Part shown: one piece after another, positions 63,732 to 64,000 of the stretch
Layout: every line of letters starts with the position of its first letter
Numbering within the stretch: position 1 is the stretch's first letter
NCBI RefSeq assembly: GCF_963665055.1
Contig: NZ_OY762015.1
Span: 2,335,501 to 2,399,500, forward strand
From: an uncultured Methanobacterium sp.
Lineage (GTDB): Archaea > Methanobacteriota > Methanobacteria > Methanobacteriales > Methanobacteriaceae
Length of the DNA stretch: 64,000 bases
Direction: 5' to 3'
Position numbers and translations under genes: made by a program
Notes under the pieces: generated by a model
The model's input: the letters and a program-made list of their open reading frames with translations, nothing else
The model's database searches: none
What the model was told of the DNA's origin: nothing

Positions 63732-64000
63732 CTATCGAAGGAAAAGATACCAGATCACCAATCCTATTATTACCAGAACGATTATCACAATAATGATAAT
63801 AGTCCACCATGGGAAACCACTAGAATCATCGCTTGTACTGTTGTTATCTGCGCTTACATCGTCTCCATCATGGGTTTTTTTACTGGAACTGCTTTTTGTG
63901 CTGCTACTTTTCATTAACGGTGTTATGCTGGCAGCACTTAATGTGCTTATCTGTGAATTAGATTCTCCTGCAGGATTTTCATTCGCCCAAACGGCTGAAA
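63732..64000 (-). CDS. secreted, C-terminally anchored protein (5' end off the window)
   Basis: The reading frame is open from the window edge to 63732. It begins within what looks like the end of a signal peptide (SAVWA, then NENPAGESNS), continues with a Ser/Thr/Lys/Asp-rich low-complexity stretch, and ends with WWTIIIIVIIVLVIIGLVIWYLFLR-like anchor residues. Only about 89 residues lie inside. The start codon and any folded domain would lie beyond 64000. It is a small membrane-attached surface protein; no family is recognised. Confidence 0.6.
   Translation of the reverse strand, partial: SAVWANENPAGESNSQISTLSAASITPLMKSSSTKSSSSKKTHDGDDVSADNNSTSDDSSGFPWWTIIIIVIIVLVIIGLVIWYLFLR

Overview
The window comes from a hydrogenotrophic methanogen of the Methanobacteriales, most likely Methanobacterium or a close relative. 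The evidence is the gene content: F420-dependent methylene-H4MPT dehydrogenase (mtd), the F430 enzyme CfbD with a CbiA/CfbB-type amidase, O-phosphoseryl-tRNA synthetase (sepS), thiol:fumarate reductase subunit A (tfrA), an archaeal fused Fae-Hps, archaeal ThrRS with its own editing domain, CTP-dependent riboflavin kinase, Alba, and a close relative of the MthK potassium channel. Shine-Dalgarno sites of the GGTGAT/GGAGG type, archaeal TATA boxes and AT-rich intergenic DNA agree with this. I see no transposase, integrase, phage gene, rRNA gene or CRISPR array. It reads as core chromosome with short operons.

Layout. 1-9.4 kb: ilvD (cut by the window edge), thrS, an M24 peptidase, a ParA ATPase coupled to a small ParB-like partner, a radical SAM protein with a helix-hairpin-helix tail, and cfbB/cbiA. 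9.4-17.6 kb: a spacer with three copies of a 13-bp palindrome, a polytopic polymerase-like protein, mtd, an HD protein, a flavodoxin, two TMEM175-type channels, hisB overlapping a ferredoxin gene, and an iron-sulfur flavoprotein. 17.7-31.4 kb: a 1279-residue REC/PAS/GAF histidine kinase, fae-hps, trpB2, DUF1786, PHP, DUF63, a leuA-family gene, twin REC-PAS regulators, and albA behind a run of helically phased T-tracts.

31.7-35.9 kb holds a PadR / ABC ATPase / ABC permease / eight-bladed PQQ-propeller operon. 36-44 kb holds a TIM-barrel protein, a DUF362 ferredoxin protein, several membrane proteins including a third TMEM175 homologue, a P-type-ATPase-like HAD protein, LysE, a 54-residue ORF and an alanine dehydrogenase-like gene. 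44-64 kb holds a membrane thioredoxin, gatA, a domain-swapped CobB/CobQ-like protein, ribB and ribK, a possible ncRNA, sepS, tfrA, tRNA-Arg(GCG), HIT, PAP2-like and pilin-like proteins, an AIR-synthase-like protein, hisH, a sugar nucleotidyltransferase-cupin fusion, cfbD, a putative M14-like metallohydrolase, sfsA, the MthK-like channel, and a partial secreted/anchored protein.

Functional links: mtd, cfbB and cfbD serve methanogenesis and its coenzyme F430. tfrA regenerates CoM-S-S-CoB while making succinate. fae-hps makes pentose phosphates. sepS and gatA support indirect aminoacylation. ribB/ribK supply FMN. hisB, hisH, ilvD and leuA are scattered amino-acid genes.

The strongest unexplained signals are: (i) tandem repeats that begin at or next to stop codons of many genes; (ii) phased T-tracts upstream of albA; (iii) a ParB-like stub with a shared TTATAACTTATAA inverted-repeat motif around the parA operon; (iv) the triple palindrome near 9.6 kb; (v) a GC-rich, TATA-preceded island near 50.1 kb.
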